64,000 bases of DNA, taken from positions 302,847 through 366,846 of the forward strand of contig CAJXSK010000001.1 of NCBI GenBank assembly GCA_913061075.1. Direction: 5' to 3'. Shown here in pieces: positions 39,925 to 50,325 of the stretch (the stretch's first letter is position 1; the number at the start of each line of letters is the position of its first letter). The notes under the pieces are model-generated. The model saw only the letters and a list, made by a program, of their open reading frames with translations, ran no database searches and was not told the origin of the DNA. The translations under genes were made by a program, and so were the position numbers. Source of the stretch: an uncultured Piscirickettsiaceae bacterium (GTDB lineage Bacteria; Pseudomonadota; Gammaproteobacteria; Methylococcales; Cycloclasticaceae).

Positions 39925-40700
39925 CCTCTATTAAATAATGCGTGATAGTTATTGGCCGTCATATCAGCCACTTCATTAACGCTAATACCCCGTAACTCAG
40001 CAACGCGCTCCGCTACATATTTCACATAATTCGGATAATTTGGCTTACCCCGCATAGGAACTGGCGCTAAATAAGGCGAATCAGTTTCAATCAACAACCT
40101 ATCTGATGGTACTTTTTTAGCAACGTCATGCACTTGTTTAGCATTTTTAAACGTGACGATACCTGATATGGAAATATAAAAGTTATGGTCTAGTGCCTGT
40201 TTTGCCATTTCCCAATCTTCTGTAAAACAGTGCAGTACTCCACCCGTTTCACCCGCTCCTTCTTCTTTTATAATTCGTAATGTATCTTCTTTTGCATCAC
40301 GAGTATGAACAATAATCGGCTTATTTGTTTGCCTTGCCGCTCTAATATGGTTCCTAAATCTATTTTGCTGGCATTCGACATTCGCGCCATCATCTAAACG
40401 ACAATAATCAAGCCCTGTCTCACCTATCGCGACAGCTCCATCACGGTTCGCCGCTTCAACAAGCTCTAAAACAGAAGGATCATGCCCTTCTACTTCATTA
40501 GGGTGAACACCTACTGACAGTGAAATATTAGATTGAGACGTCACTAAGTCTCGCATCGCTGGAAAATCTTCCCAATTAATAGCAACACACAGCATATGGT
40601 CAAGTTGATCCGCTTTAGATGCATCTAAAAACTGGTTAAGGTCATTTCCGAACGGCTCAAGGTCTACGCGATCTAGGTGACAGTGTGAGTCTATAAACAT
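39921..40700 (-). CDS. tatD: TatD family metal-dependent DNase
   Basis: 259 residues. Metal ligands in IDSHCHLD, GETGLDY, HTRDA, LHCFT and ETDSPYL are all visible. TatD proteins are 3'-5' DNA exonucleases and may help in DNA repair. Last gene of the leftward fab-to-tatD block, downstream of pilZ with a terminator between them. Confidence 0.92.
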   Translation of the reverse strand: MFIDSHCHLDRVDLEPFGNDLNQFLDASKADQLDHMLCVAINWEDFPAMRDLVTSQSNISLSVGVHPNEVEGHDPSVLELVEAANRDGAVAIGETGLDYCRLDDGANVECQQNRFRNHIRAARQTNKPIIVHTRDAKEDTLRIIKEEGAGETGGVLHCFTEDWEMAKQALDHNFYISISGIVTFKNAKQVHDVAKKVPSDRLLIETDSPYLAPVPMRGKPNYPNYVKYVAERVAELRGISVNEVADMTANNYHALFNRG

Positions 40701-40712
40701 ATTGCTTTCCTA

Positions 40713-40739
40713 AAATAAAAAACGGCCCTAAAGGCCGTA
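40713..40739 (-). terminator. Rho-independent terminator after pilZ
   Basis: Stem ACGGCC / GGCCGT with a five-base loop; read on the minus strand it is followed by TTTTTTATTTT. It lies between pilZ and tatD, so tatD either depends on readthrough or has its own promoter. Confidence 0.8.
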
Positions 40740-40766
40740 AAATTAAATTATAACGTAAAACGTGAA

Positions 40767-41123
40767 CTACATTGTATGTGTGGGTCTACCCGATGCAGCA
40801 GTACCTGCTAAATAGGTTTCTATTTTTGCACGAGCCGCACCACCATCCTGATCATTAAACTGAACACCAACACCCGTAGATCTTGATCCTTCGGCACCAA
40901 CAGGTGTAATCCAAATAATTGTACCTGCAACGGGAATGCGTTCAGACTCGTTCATTAAACTTAACAACATAAAAACCTCATCGCCCAGTTTGTATTGCTT
41001 GTTCGTTGGGATAAATAATCCACCGCCTTTCACATAATCCATAAATGCTGCATACAACGCATTCTTATCTTTAATCGTTAAAGATAATATTCCTTGTCTT
41101 GCACTGTTATCTTGAGCTGCCAT
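40767..41123 (-). CDS. pilZ: PilZ domain protein of the type IV pilus subfamily
   Basis: 118 residues. PilZ fold with GGLFIPTNKQYKLGDEVFMLL and TGVGVQF. The N-terminal RxxxR and DxSxxG c-di-GMP-binding motifs are missing, as in the Pseudomonas aeruginosa PA2960-type PilZ that acts in pilus assembly without binding c-di-GMP. Same place as in pseudomonads, after holB. Confidence 0.88.
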   Translation of the reverse strand: MAAQDNSARQGILSLTIKDKNALYAAFMDYVKGGGLFIPTNKQYKLGDEVFMLLSLMNESERIPVAGTIIWITPVGAEGSRSTGVGVQFNDQDGGAARAKIETYLAGTAASGRPTHTM

Positions 41124-41140
41124 TTACAAACCTTTTAATG

Positions 41141-42115
41141 TTAATCTTTTGCAAAACAATTGATTGCAAATTTATCCAGTAATAATTGTTGGTTTACTTG
41201 CCCTGCTTCGAATTTAGATATCTCTAATATCTCATCAAATAAGGCAAATAGTTTCCTTAAGTGTAGCGTGTTAATTAGAATTTTCAAGTTGCTAGTTAAA
41301 TCCGTATTTGTTAACGACTCTGTTGATTTGGTACTACTGAGAACGATAGCATCTGCTAACCAAGACGAAATCCAAATTGATAATGGATACTCTTTTAACT
41401 TAAAACAACGTTCAGAGAACGCTAGCGGGTCAATTTTCTGATTCACAACACCTAAAAACATCTCAAAAACCTCATTTCGCGAATCAACGGCATTACTTAA
41501 CCAAAGTTGTTCCGCATTTAAGGGCGAGCCATTCGCCAAATTAAGATATGCTTGTGACTGTTGGCAACCTTGCTCTTCTAACCAACTCAACATGCTTACA
41601 CTTGAAGACGAATACGATGAGATTAATTGGCATCGGCTACGTATAGTCGCAGGTACTTTTGCTAAATCATGTGCTATTAAAATCAAGGTTGTCCCTTCAT
41701 TTGGCTCCTCTAGTGTTTTAAGCAAACTATTGGATGCTTGATACAACATTTCATCAACGGGTGAAATCATGATAATCCGCTGCTTATCATACTGACGGCT
41801 TAATGAAAGCGACTTAATCAATTGACGAACTGGCAGTATCTTAATTGTCGATTCGCCCTCTTCGGGTTTAATGTATTTGAAATCTGGATAGCTACCTGAA
41901 TTAAACATTTGGCACGCATCACATTCACCACAAGCTAATTCATCAGAATTAGTATTGGTACAACAAACACTGTTAGCAAATAACTGTACTAATGCCTCAT
42001 ACCCAAACCCTTGTTTACCAACAATCAATAAGGCATTTGGAAAAGCATTTTGGCGTTTGTACTCGTGAAGCTTATTCCAATATGGTTCTAGCCAAGGGTA
42101 ATAAGAAGCATTCAT
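41141..42115 (-). CDS. holB: DNA polymerase III delta' subunit
   Basis: 324 residues. AAA+ clamp-loader fold with the zinc cluster CCTNTNSDELACGECDAC and SNSLLKTLEEP; IRSRCQ gives the sensor/SRC motif. Part of the clamp loader that places the beta clamp. The Walker A loop is degenerate (GKQGFGYEAL), as expected for delta', which does not hydrolyse ATP. One-nt gap to tmk. Confidence 0.93.
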   Translation of the reverse strand: MNASYYPWLEPYWNKLHEYKRQNAFPNALLIVGKQGFGYEALVQLFANSVCCTNTNSDELACGECDACQMFNSGSYPDFKYIKPEEGESTIKILPVRQLIKSLSLSRQYDKQRIIMISPVDEMLYQASNSLLKTLEEPNEGTTLILIAHDLAKVPATIRSRCQLISSYSSSSVSMLSWLEEQGCQQSQAYLNLANGSPLNAEQLWLSNAVDSRNEVFEMFLGVVNQKIDPLAFSERCFKLKEYPLSIWISSWLADAIVLSSTKSTESLTNTDLTSNLKILINTLHLRKLFALFDEILEISKFEAGQVNQQLLLDKFAINCFAKD

Positions 42116-42116
42116 A

Positions 42117-42743
42117 TTAAGATTCTACGATTGCTTTCAAATGCGTATAAATTTGTGTTTCTACCCCTTTGATGTTTTGAGACGCATCGATAATTTTAAA
42201 CCGAGTACTATCTTCAGCGGCCCGTTGTAAATAGACATGTCTAACATCTTCAAAAAACGATTGTTTTTCGGATTCAAATCTATCAGGTTCACTTCTTTTG
42301 GCAGCACGTTTCAAACCTTCTGCCACTGGCAAATCAAGTAAAATCGTCATGTCAGGCGAAAAACCTTTCTGAACAAAGTTTTCTAGCCACGCAATTGATT
42401 CCATTGGAAAATGTCGTCCGCCACCCTGATAAGCATATGTTGCATCAGTAAAACGATCACAAATAACGTATTGCCCTAACGCCAATGCAGGTTTTATCAC
42501 GTGTTCAACGTGTTGCGCACGAGCAGCGAACATTAATAACAGCTCTGCATCACCACATAAAGATTCATTATTATGATCCAACAGTATATGTCGAATATTT
42601 TCAGCAATGGGCGTTCCACCGGGCTCTCTGGTTGTTACAACATCAAATCCTTTTTCGATAAAGAAATTGGCGATGTAGTTTAAATTGGTTGTTTTGCCAA
42701 CACCTTCAACACCTTCTAATGTTATAAATTTTCCTTTATTCAT
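42117..42743 (-). CDS. tmk: Thymidylate kinase
   Basis: 208 residues with P-loop GVEGVGKTTN, the DRx motif REPGGTP and CDRFTDATYAYQGGGR. Phosphorylates dTMP to dTDP. Between mltG and holB, as in E. coli. Confidence 0.96.
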   Translation of the reverse strand: MNKGKFITLEGVEGVGKTTNLNYIANFFIEKGFDVVTTREPGGTPIAENIRHILLDHNNESLCGDAELLLMFAARAQHVEHVIKPALALGQYVICDRFTDATYAYQGGGRHFPMESIAWLENFVQKGFSPDMTILLDLPVAEGLKRAAKRSEPDRFESEKQSFFEDVRHVYLQRAAEDSTRFKIIDASQNIKGVETQIYTHLKAIVES

Positions 42744-42745
42744 TT

Positions 42746-43744
42746 TTATTTTTTTCGTTGATACTTATTAACCGCATTATTATGTTGCTTGAGGTTTTCT
42801 GAAAAGTAGTGCGTTCCATTGCCTTTAGAAACAAAATACAAGCTGCGTGTCTTTTTTGGGTGTAGTACAGCATCAATGGATGCCTTACCCGGCATAGCAA
42901 TCGGCGTGGGCGGTAAACCATAACGTGTATACGTATTATATGGGGTATCTTTTCGTAGGTCCCTAAATCGAATATCACCTTTGTAGATGTCCCCCATTCC
43001 GTAGATAACTGTTGGATCTGTTTGTAGTTTCATACCGATTTCAAGACGCCGTATAAATAAGCCTGCAATCTGTTTACGTTCACTGGCTACCCCTGTTTCT
43101 TTTTCAACAATGGACGCTAAAATCAAAGCATCGTATACACTTTCAATCTTGTCATGTACTTCACGCTCTTGCCATGCAGTATTAACGAATGATTGCATAC
43201 TGCGGTAAGCTCGAGTGATTATTTCTTTATCTGTTGTGCCTTTAATAAAAAAATAGGTTTCTGGTAACAACAAGCCTTCTATGTGTTTTTCCGGGAAATT
43301 TAACAACTCTAAATAGTCTGACACCTTGGCTGTAATAGGTAAGGTGTTTTTGATGGCGGGGTGCTCATGTAACTCTTGTAATATCTGCTTAAACGTTTGG
43401 CCCTCTATTAACGTGACGGCATATTGGTTGACTTTGCCTTTAACCAAAAATTGCAGTATTTGAACAGGCGTTAAACCCGGAGAAAATTCATATTCCCCTG
43501 CTTGAATCTTATTTGCTTTACCTTCGACTCTTACCAGCCACTTGAACCACTTAGCTTCAACAGCGCCCTTTTCTGACAACTGCCCAACTATTTTATTAAA
43601 CGAATCACCTTTATTAATCGTAACGACAATAGAGCCCGTATCATCATTGATATATGAGCTGTTTATTGACTGCTGATAAGACATCCAAAACCAGCCTAGC
43701 GAAATACTTAAAATGACAGTCAAAAAACCAATCAAACGTATCAC
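42746..43744 (-). CDS. mltG: Endolytic murein transglycosylase MltG
   Basis: 332 residues. One N-terminal membrane helix (about 4-22), then a LysM-like subdomain and the YceG catalytic domain with ASIVEKETGVASERKQIAGLF, whose first Glu is the catalytic residue, and DTPYNTYTRYGLPPTPIAMPG. Cuts nascent glycan strands and may set their length. ATGA overlap with pabC. Confidence 0.94.
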   Translation of the reverse strand: MIRLIGFLTVILSISLGWFWMSYQQSINSSYINDDTGSIVVTINKGDSFNKIVGQLSEKGAVEAKWFKWLVRVEGKANKIQAGEYEFSPGLTPVQILQFLVKGKVNQYAVTLIEGQTFKQILQELHEHPAIKNTLPITAKVSDYLELLNFPEKHIEGLLLPETYFFIKGTTDKEIITRAYRSMQSFVNTAWQEREVHDKIESVYDALILASIVEKETGVASERKQIAGLFIRRLEIGMKLQTDPTVIYGMGDIYKGDIRFRDLRKDTPYNTYTRYGLPPTPIAMPGKASIDAVLHPKKTRSLYFVSKGNGTHYFSENLKQHNNAVNKYQRKK

Positions 43745-44592
43745 GAACGCTCTCCATGTCGCGCTAATATTTCATCCCGTATAGCACCATACATGATAGG
43801 TGAAACAGGGCCTTCAACATACGTAGCCGTTCTATTTAAAAACGTTAATTTAGCAACTGTTTTTAATAATATTAAACTGTTTGTAATAAATACCTCGTCT
43901 GCATTAAGTACATCATCTAGCGTTAAGTTTGTTACCTGGCAATCATATCCTTGTTCAGTGGCACGTTTAAGAATAAAGTCACGCATAATACCTTTAACAC
44001 CTGCATAATTAAGATCGCTCGTTTTTATAACACCTTCTTTTACTACAAATACATTACTCATCGTTCCTTCGATAACATGGCCTTCATTATCCAACATTAA
44101 ACCTTCAGATACTGTCGTATCTTTCCACTCAGAACGAGCCAATACACGCTCTAGTTGATTTAAATGCTTAATGCCTGCTAACAATGGTTGTTGACTCAAC
44201 CTCGTTTTACAGAGTGTTATATTAACGTGTTGAAGCTTAACGTCCATATGAGATTTAAGCGAACTTGAAAAAGTGACAACGCGTGTGATTTTTGGTTTAT
44301 CGGGAATTAAAAAGCCACGTTCCGATTCTCCTCGAGACAACATGATTTTTAAGACGCCAAATTGATTATTAGAAACTATTTCATTTACTTCTCTCTCTAG
44401 CAGCTTTCTATCTATTGAGGGGAATGCTAAAACGTTACAGCCATAACTGAGCCTATCTAAATGTTCCGACAAGAACAAAGCGTTACCGTTTTCGACAAGC
44501 ATTGTTTCAAACAAACCATCGCCGTATTGAAACCCTCTATCTTGAACTGATATTAAACCGCCTGCTTTACCATTGACTAAATAATCAGTCAT
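43741..44592 (-). CDS. pabC: 4-amino-4-deoxychorismate lyase
   Basis: About 283 residues, PLP fold type IV. The PLP lysine is in GIKHLNQLERVLARSEW, and QYGDGLFET is the N-terminal family motif. Releases pyruvate to give p-aminobenzoate for folate. ATG 44592 is preferred to the in-frame GTG at 44601 because AGGTGG lies at good spacing; either way it overlaps pabB. Confidence 0.92.
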   Translation of the reverse strand: MTDYLVNGKAGGLISVQDRGFQYGDGLFETMLVENGNALFLSEHLDRLSYGCNVLAFPSIDRKLLEREVNEIVSNNQFGVLKIMLSRGESERGFLIPDKPKITRVVTFSSSLKSHMDVKLQHVNITLCKTRLSQQPLLAGIKHLNQLERVLARSEWKDTTVSEGLMLDNEGHVIEGTMSNVFVVKEGVIKTSDLNYAGVKGIMRDFILKRATEQGYDCQVTNLTLDDVLNADEVFITNSLILLKTVAKLTFLNRTATYVEGPVSPIMYGAIRDEILARHGERS

Positions 44593-45943
44593 GATCACCA
44601 CCTAACGCATTTAGCATGCCTCTTGCTTTATGTTCGGTTTCTTTAAGCTCTGCTGATGCGACTGAATCGGCAACAATGCCTGCGCCCGTCCTAAAAACCA
44701 ATTCTTGGCCATTAACAACCACACTTCTAATCAATATATTTAAATCCATATCACCGTTGTAATTAATATACCCCATTGAGCCTGTATAAGCGCCCCGTGG
44801 TTCGTCTTCAAGTTCGTTGATAATTTCCATACAGCGCACTTTTGGGCAACCTGTAATTGTACCCCCTGGAAAAACAGCCTTAATAATATCAGAAGGGAAA
44901 ATAGCGCCCTGTTTAATCTGGCCTCGTACATTTGAAACAATATGATGTACAGTCGCATAAGACTCTAATGTCATTTTCTCATCGACTACAATACTGCCCG
45001 GGTTACAAACCCGCCCCAAATCATTTCTAACGAGGTCAATCAACATAATGTGTTCGGCCATTTCCTTATCGTTAGACAACAAATCATTAGCTAACGCCTT
45101 ATCTTTATTTTTATCCGAGCTGCGTCGTCTTGTTCCTGCAATCGGCCGCATATGTATTTCATCACCTTCTGTTTTAACTAAACGTTCCGGCGACGTTGAA
45201 CAAATAGAGTGGTTATCAATTTTCGCAAGCCCTGCAAAAGGTGAAGGATTAGCAGACTTAAGTGCTCGGTATACATCAACATAATCGCTGTTATCCGTTA
45301 ATTTAGCATACCATTGCTTAGATAAATTAACTTGGAAAGTGTCGCCTTCTTTAATGTAGCGATGAATTTTCTTGACGCTACTTAAAAAACGCTTGTCCTC
45401 AGTCTTGGGTACATTAAAAGAAACTTTTTTCGACAACTTATTAATATTCGATTTCAAACAATCATCGTAAACAAGTTTTAAAAGGGGTTCTTGCCCAGAC
45501 TCACAGACCATCCAATTCTGTTGTGCTTCATGGTCTTTAATAATCGCAACAGGAATATGCGTTGCCAAAGCCAACGGCAACCGTAAGCCTTCAGTAATAT
45601 TTGATAATGTTGGTTCAATTAAGCCTGCTAACTCATAACTTAAGAAGATAAACCATCCACCTGTAAATGGCATGTCATCGCATGAAGTAGCTTTATCGTA
45701 TTTATCTAAAAACTGTTCATCGAATTGATTAAAAAAGTTTTTTTGAGAGAGACTTTCCGCCCGTATTTGCTCACCTGGAAAAGCAAACAATATATCAAAA
45801 CGTGAGTGTTTGTTTATATAACGGTGGCTTTCTAATAAATAGGGATAACGAACAGGATTTAGCTCATGACACGACAGTAGATCAATATCACTGTCTAGTA
45901 ATGCCTTAGAATAATGCCCACAATCTTCAATAATTAAGGCCAT
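44585..45943 (-). CDS. pabB: Aminodeoxychorismate synthase component I (PabB-type)
   Basis: 452 residues, chorismate-binding family. The N-terminal NPVRYPYLLES resembles the inhibitor-binding box of TrpE/PabB, and GGTITGCPKVRCMEIINELE is the catalytic core. The position next to pabC argues for PabB. However, the motif that reads PIKGT in E. coli PabB, with a catalytic Lys, is PIAGTRRR here, as in anthranilate synthases. Converts chorismate plus ammonia to aminodeoxychorismate; the glutaminase partner pabA is not in the window. Confidence 0.85.
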   Translation of the reverse strand: MALIIEDCGHYSKALLDSDIDLLSCHELNPVRYPYLLESHRYINKHSRFDILFAFPGEQIRAESLSQKNFFNQFDEQFLDKYDKATSCDDMPFTGGWFIFLSYELAGLIEPTLSNITEGLRLPLALATHIPVAIIKDHEAQQNWMVCESGQEPLLKLVYDDCLKSNINKLSKKVSFNVPKTEDKRFLSSVKKIHRYIKEGDTFQVNLSKQWYAKLTDNSDYVDVYRALKSANPSPFAGLAKIDNHSICSTSPERLVKTEGDEIHMRPIAGTRRRSSDKNKDKALANDLLSNDKEMAEHIMLIDLVRNDLGRVCNPGSIVVDEKMTLESYATVHHIVSNVRGQIKQGAIFPSDIIKAVFPGGTITGCPKVRCMEIINELEDEPRGAYTGSMGYINYNGDMDLNILIRSVVVNGQELVFRTGAGIVADSVASAELKETEHKARGMLNALGGDHD

Positions 45944-45963
45944 TCAGCCATGCCTACTTATAC

Positions 45964-47205
45964 TTATTCTAAGCGTTTGAAAACCAATGTGCCGTTAGTA
46001 CCACCAAAACCAAATGAATTTGACACAATCACATCCATTTTCATCTTGCGCGCTTGATTTGGTACATAGTCCAAATCACAGTCTGGGTCTGGCGTAAATT
46101 GGTTAATTGTTGGTGGCGCCACTTGATCACGAATAGCTAGTACAGAGAAAACTGCTTCAGCACCACCTGCAGCACCTAACATGTGTCCTGTCATAGATTT
46201 TGTTGAGCTCATAGGCACTTTGTATGCAAAATCGCCTAACAGTTTTTTAGCCGCTTGCGTTTCTGCAATATCACCTGCTGGCGTTGATGTGCCATGCGCA
46301 TTGATATAAGAGATTTTTTGTGGATCAACAGATGCATCATTTAATGCATTTTTCATGCAACGATAAGCTCCATCACCATTTTTAGATGGCATTGTCATAT
46401 GAAACGCATCTGAACTCATGCCATAACCGGCCAGTTCAGCATATATGGTTGCACCACGTTTTTTCGCATGTTCAAGTTCTTCTAGCACTAAAACACCTGC
46501 GCCATCGCTTAACACAAATCCATCGCGGTCTTTATCCCAAGGTCTACTCGCTGTTTCTGGGGAATCATTTCTACGAGATAGTGCCCGTGCTGATGAAAAA
46601 CCACCATAGGACGTAACTGACGTTGCCATTTCAGCACCACCCGCCACCATCACGTCTGCATCACCGTATTGAATAATACGCATTGCATCGCCAATATTAT
46701 GGGCACCGGTAGTACAAGCGGTCACTATCGCAAAATTAGGGCCTTTAAGGCCTTTCATGATCGATAAATTACCAGAAATCATATTGATAATATTTGAAGG
46801 TACGAAGAAAGGAGATATTTTCCTTTGGCCACCTTTTTTAAAAGAATCGTAGCCCTTTTCTATACCGGAAATACCACCAATCCCAGCACCAATTGCTACG
46901 CCAATTCGCTCAGCATTTTCATCAGTTACTTCTAACCCTGAATCATCTAGTGCTTGCATACCAGCAGCGATACCATAATGGATAAAGGGATCCATTTTTT
47001 TGGCATCTTTAGGTGACATGTAATCATTAACATCAAAGTTTTTAACTGCACCGCCAAAATTTGATGGGAAGCCTTCCGTATCAAAACGAGTAATCGGTCC
47101 AATACCACTTTTCCCGTCTAATATATTAGACCAAGACTCTTGAACATTACCACCAACTGGAGATAGTAAACCCAATCCCGTAACAACTACTCGACGTTTA
47201 GACAC
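45964..47205 (-). CDS. fabF: Beta-ketoacyl-ACP synthase II
   Basis: 413 residues. The Cys-His-His triad is visible: Cys in [10 protein letters not shown], His in [11 protein letters not shown] and His in [10 protein letters not shown]. Elongates acyl-ACP and is active on unsaturated chains. Follows acpP with a terminator hairpin between them. Confidence 0.96.
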   Translation of the reverse strand: MSKRRVVVTGLGLLSPVGGNVQESWSNILDGKSGIGPITRFDTEGFPSNFGGAVKNFDVNDYMSPKDAKKMDPFIHYGIAAGMQALDDSGLEVTDENAERIGVAIGAGIGGISGIEKGYDSFKKGGQRKISPFFVPSNIINMISGNLSIMKGLKGPNFAIVTACTTGAHNIGDAMRIIQYGDADVMVAGGAEMATSVTSYGGFSSARALSRRNDSPETASRPWDKDRDGFVLSDGAGVLVLEELEHAKKRGATIYAELAGYGMSSDAFHMTMPSKNGDGAYRCMKNALNDASVDPQKISYINAHGTSTPAGDIAETQAAKKLLGDFAYKVPMSSTKSMTGHMLGAAGGAEAVFSVLAIRDQVAPPTINQFTPDPDCDLDYVPNQARKMKMDVIVSNSFGFGGTNGTLVFKRLE

Positions 47206-47224
47206 AGTTACCCCTGCTTAAAAT

Positions 47225-47258
47225 GAAAATAGGCACGGTTCAGAAAACCGTGCCTATC
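47225..47258 (-). terminator. Hairpin terminator/attenuator between acpP and fabF
   Basis: 12-bp stem ATAGGCACGGTT / AACCGTGCCTAT with a five-base loop. On the minus strand it is followed by TTTTCATTT. Placed after acpP, it would let acpP be transcribed far more than fabF. Confidence 0.8.
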
Positions 47259-47276
47259 AAAAATTATTTAGACAAA

Positions 47277-47513
47277 TTATTCTGCGTTATTATTAACGTA
47301 ATTTATCGCTTGCTGAACTGTTGTAAAACCTTCAGCTTGCTCATCAGGAATTTCGCAATCAAACTCTTCTTCAAGAGCCATTACTAGTTCAACAGTATCT
47401 AGTGAGTCCGCACCTAGATCATCGATAAATGATGCTTGATTAGTCACTTCTTCTGCTTTTACGCCTAATTGTTCAGCAACGATTTTTTTAACGCGTTCTT
47501 CAATGCTACTCAT
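47277..47513 (-). CDS. acpP: Acyl carrier protein
   Basis: 78 residues, acidic, four-helix ACP. The phosphopantetheine site is Ser37 in [20 protein letters not shown]. Carries chains for fatty-acid synthesis. Preceded on its 5' side by a 127-nt AT-rich gap that probably holds its own promoter. Confidence 0.98.
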   Translation of the reverse strand: MSSIEERVKKIVAEQLGVKAEEVTNQASFIDDLGADSLDTVELVMALEEEFDCEIPDEQAEGFTTVQQAINYVNNNAE

Positions 47514-47640
47514 TTTTGTATATCCTCTGTATTTATGGAACGCAAAATATTTTTTGCGATATGGGTATTATATTAATTATTCGCCTAAGTTAAAAGTTTT
47601 TATAACAAATAACGCTATTTATGGCTAAAAAAGTAACAAA

Positions 47641-48372
47641 TTAAGACATATACATGCCGCCATTAACATGTAATGTTTCGCCAGTTATGTACTCCGCTTT
47701 GCTTGAACATAAGAAAGAAACCGCATAAGCAATTTCTTTTGGGTCACCTAACCTAGCCAGCGGTACACCGCCTAATAGCGCAGTACGTTGCTCATCAGTC
47801 AATGTTTTGGTCATGTCCGTATCGATGAAACCTGGTGCTACGGTATTAACAGTAATATTTCTAGAACCGACTTCTTGAGCGAGAGATTTGCTAAAACCAA
47901 TAATTCCTGCTTTAGCTGCCGCGTAATTAGCTTGGCCAGGGTTACCTGTAACGCCAACAACCGATGCTATATTAACGATTTTACCTTGTTTATTTTTCAT
48001 CATTCCTCTTAAACAAGCTTTGCTTAATCGAAAAATTGAACTCAAATTGGTATTAATGATGTCATCCCACTCTTCATCTTTCATCCGGAGCATTAAGTTA
48101 TCACGCGTAATGCCGGCGTTATTAACCAATACAGTAGGTACGCCGTATTCTTTTTTTATTGCTTCCATAACAGATGCGATGGACACCGTATCGGTAACAT
48201 TAAGCACCATACCAGCACCTGAACTAGCTAGATAACTTGTAATATTGTTAGCGCCACCTTCTGAGGTAGCTGTACCAATTACAAAAAAACCGTCTTCAAC
48301 TAATTGTTGAGCAATGGCTTTACCAATACCACGACTTGCTCCCGTTACTAACGCTATACATTTATGACTCAT
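47641..48372 (-). CDS. fabG: 3-oxoacyl-ACP reductase
   Basis: 243 residues, short-chain dehydrogenase. NADPH loop TGASRGIGKAIAQ, NNAG, and catalytic Ser (VNIASVVG), Tyr and Lys in YAAAKAG. Reduces beta-ketoacyl-ACP. 4-nt overlap with fabD. Confidence 0.96.
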   Translation of the reverse strand: MSHKCIALVTGASRGIGKAIAQQLVEDGFFVIGTATSEGGANNITSYLASSGAGMVLNVTDTVSIASVMEAIKKEYGVPTVLVNNAGITRDNLMLRMKDEEWDDIINTNLSSIFRLSKACLRGMMKNKQGKIVNIASVVGVTGNPGQANYAAAKAGIIGFSKSLAQEVGSRNITVNTVAPGFIDTDMTKTLTDEQRTALLGGVPLARLGDPKEIAYAVSFLCSSKAEYITGETLHVNGGMYMS

Positions 48373-49313
48373 GACAATGCCTCTAATGTTTTATTCAATG
48401 AACGTTCATCACCTAACGAATTGAGTTCTAATGATTTATCAATACGCTTATTTAGGCCACTTAACACTTTTCCAGGGCCACACTCAATAATAGAGGCAAC
48501 ACCTGAGTTGGTAAGTTTTTCAACCGTTTCAACCCACCTAACCGGTGTGTGCAGCTGTTTTGCAAGTGCTTGTTTAATGTCTTCCACAGCGTTATGTTCT
48601 GTAACATCTGTGTTATGTATAACCTGAGTTGTTGGTAAAGAAAAATTAATAATCGACATAGCGGTTGAAAGTTCTTCAGCAGCTGGCAGCATCAAATCAC
48701 AATGAGAAGGAACACTAACAGGCAAAGTAAGCGCACGTTTAGCACCTTTTTCTTTGGCCAATTCAATTGCACGATTGACTGCATTTGTATTTCCAGCAAT
48801 GACCACTTGACCCGGCGCATTAAAATTAACGGCAGAAACAATATCACTCTCTGCAGCTGTAGCACAAATTCCTTGTAGTACAGCCACGTCCAATCCCAAT
48901 ATAGCAGCCATTGCACCTTGGCCTTCAGGAACAGCTTGTTGCATGAACGTTGCCCGTTGTTCTACCAGTTTTACAGCATCTACGAAATTTAAACTATTTG
49001 CACAAACGAGTGCTGTGTACTCTCCTAAACTATGGCCAGCCAAGTAACTCGGCTGAACATCAACTTGGCTTTGCAGAACACGCCACATAGCAACGCTAGC
49101 CGTTAACACCAATGGTTGTGTGTTTTGAGTTTGATTGAGGTCTTCTACTGGCCCATTTTGAGACATTCCCCATAGGTCGCGCCCCAAAGCACTTGATGCC
49201 TCTTCAAACGTTTGTTCTATTATTGAAAATTGGCTTGCCAAATCACCCAGCATTCCTATTGCCTGAGACCCTTGCCCAGGGAAAACTATCGCTACATTTT
49301 TTTTAGTCATCAT
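48369..49313 (-). CDS. fabD: Malonyl-CoA:ACP transacylase
   Basis: 314 residues. FPGQGSQ at the N-terminus and the nucleophile serine in GHSLGEYTAL; the oxyanion Gln and His (VPSHCDLM) are present. Moves malonyl groups to AcpP. Two adjacent ATG codons at the start; the first is used. Confidence 0.96.
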   Translation of the reverse strand: MMTKKNVAIVFPGQGSQAIGMLGDLASQFSIIEQTFEEASSALGRDLWGMSQNGPVEDLNQTQNTQPLVLTASVAMWRVLQSQVDVQPSYLAGHSLGEYTALVCANSLNFVDAVKLVEQRATFMQQAVPEGQGAMAAILGLDVAVLQGICATAAESDIVSAVNFNAPGQVVIAGNTNAVNRAIELAKEKGAKRALTLPVSVPSHCDLMLPAAEELSTAMSIINFSLPTTQVIHNTDVTEHNAVEDIKQALAKQLHTPVRWVETVEKLTNSGVASIIECGPGKVLSGLNKRIDKSLELNSLGDERSLNKTLEALS

Positions 49314-49331
49314 TTATTGATTTTATTAGTA

Positions 49332-50297
49332 TTACATTCTTACCAAAGCAGAGCCCCAAACAAACCCACCTCCAAACGCCTCCATTAATACCACATCGTT
49401 TGGTTTTACTCGCCCATCTCTAACCGCTAAATCAAGTGCTAAGGGTATTGATGCTGCAGAGGTGTTGCCTTGATTTTCAATGGTTAGAACGACTTTTTCC
49501 ATTGGCATATTTAACTTTTTTGCCACGGATGAAATGATTCTAATATTCGCTTGATGGGGGATCAACCAGTCCACATCCGATTTCTGCATATTATTAGCAT
49601 CTAGCGTTTCATCAACAATTCTGCCCAGTGTTTTAACAGCCACTTTGTAAACATCATTTCCCAACATAGTCATGTAAGCTTGTTCACCGTGTTGTTTCTG
49701 GTCTTTAATCGGGTTGTTAACAAATAACATGTCTTGATATTGCCCGTCTGTGTGGAGGTGCGTAGATAATATACCTTGCTCTTCAGACGCTTCTAATACA
49801 ACTGCACCAGCACCGTCACCAAAAATAACACAGGTACTGCGGTCTTCCATATTTAGGATGCGTGAGTTCGCTTCAGAACCAATAATTAATGCTTTTTTTG
49901 CGCCACCTGCTTTGATGAACTGATGCGCTATTCCAAGCCCATAAATAAAACCGGAACACGCAGCTTGAACATCAAACGCTGCACAGTCACCAGCACCCAA
50001 TAGATTTTGTAATAAACAGGCAGTACTAGGAAATGTTTTATCGGGCGTGCTTGTGCCAACAATTATTAAATCAATGTCACTCGCTTGAATGCCCGCCGCT
50101 TCTAACGCCTTTTTTGCAGCAATTTCGGCCATGCTGGACGCCGACTCATGAGCCGCCACAACGTGGCGTTGCTTAATGCCAGTGCGCGCAAAAATCCATT
50201 CATCTGTGGTGTCGATGATGGATTCGAAATCTTTATTGGTAACAATTTTTTCAGGTAAATAACTACCTGTTCCTGTAATTTTTGCGTTAAACATCAT
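49332..50297 (-). CDS. fabH: Beta-ketoacyl-ACP synthase III
   Basis: 321 residues. Catalytic Cys in [12 protein letters not shown], His in [11 protein letters not shown] and Asn in [13 protein letters not shown]. Starts fatty-acid synthesis from acetyl-CoA and malonyl-ACP. It is the gene directly after rpmF here; plsX, which normally lies between them, is missing. Confidence 0.96.
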   Translation of the reverse strand: MMFNAKITGTGSYLPEKIVTNKDFESIIDTTDEWIFARTGIKQRHVVAAHESASSMAEIAAKKALEAAGIQASDIDLIIVGTSTPDKTFPSTACLLQNLLGAGDCAAFDVQAACSGFIYGLGIAHQFIKAGGAKKALIIGSEANSRILNMEDRSTCVIFGDGAGAVVLEASEEQGILSTHLHTDGQYQDMLFVNNPIKDQKQHGEQAYMTMLGNDVYKVAVKTLGRIVDETLDANNMQKSDVDWLIPHQANIRIISSVAKKLNMPMEKVVLTIENQGNTSAASIPLALDLAVRDGRVKPNDVVLMEAFGGGFVWGSALVRM

Positions 50298-50325
50298 TGT
50301 TTAACCTTATTACAGTACGTTGCAT

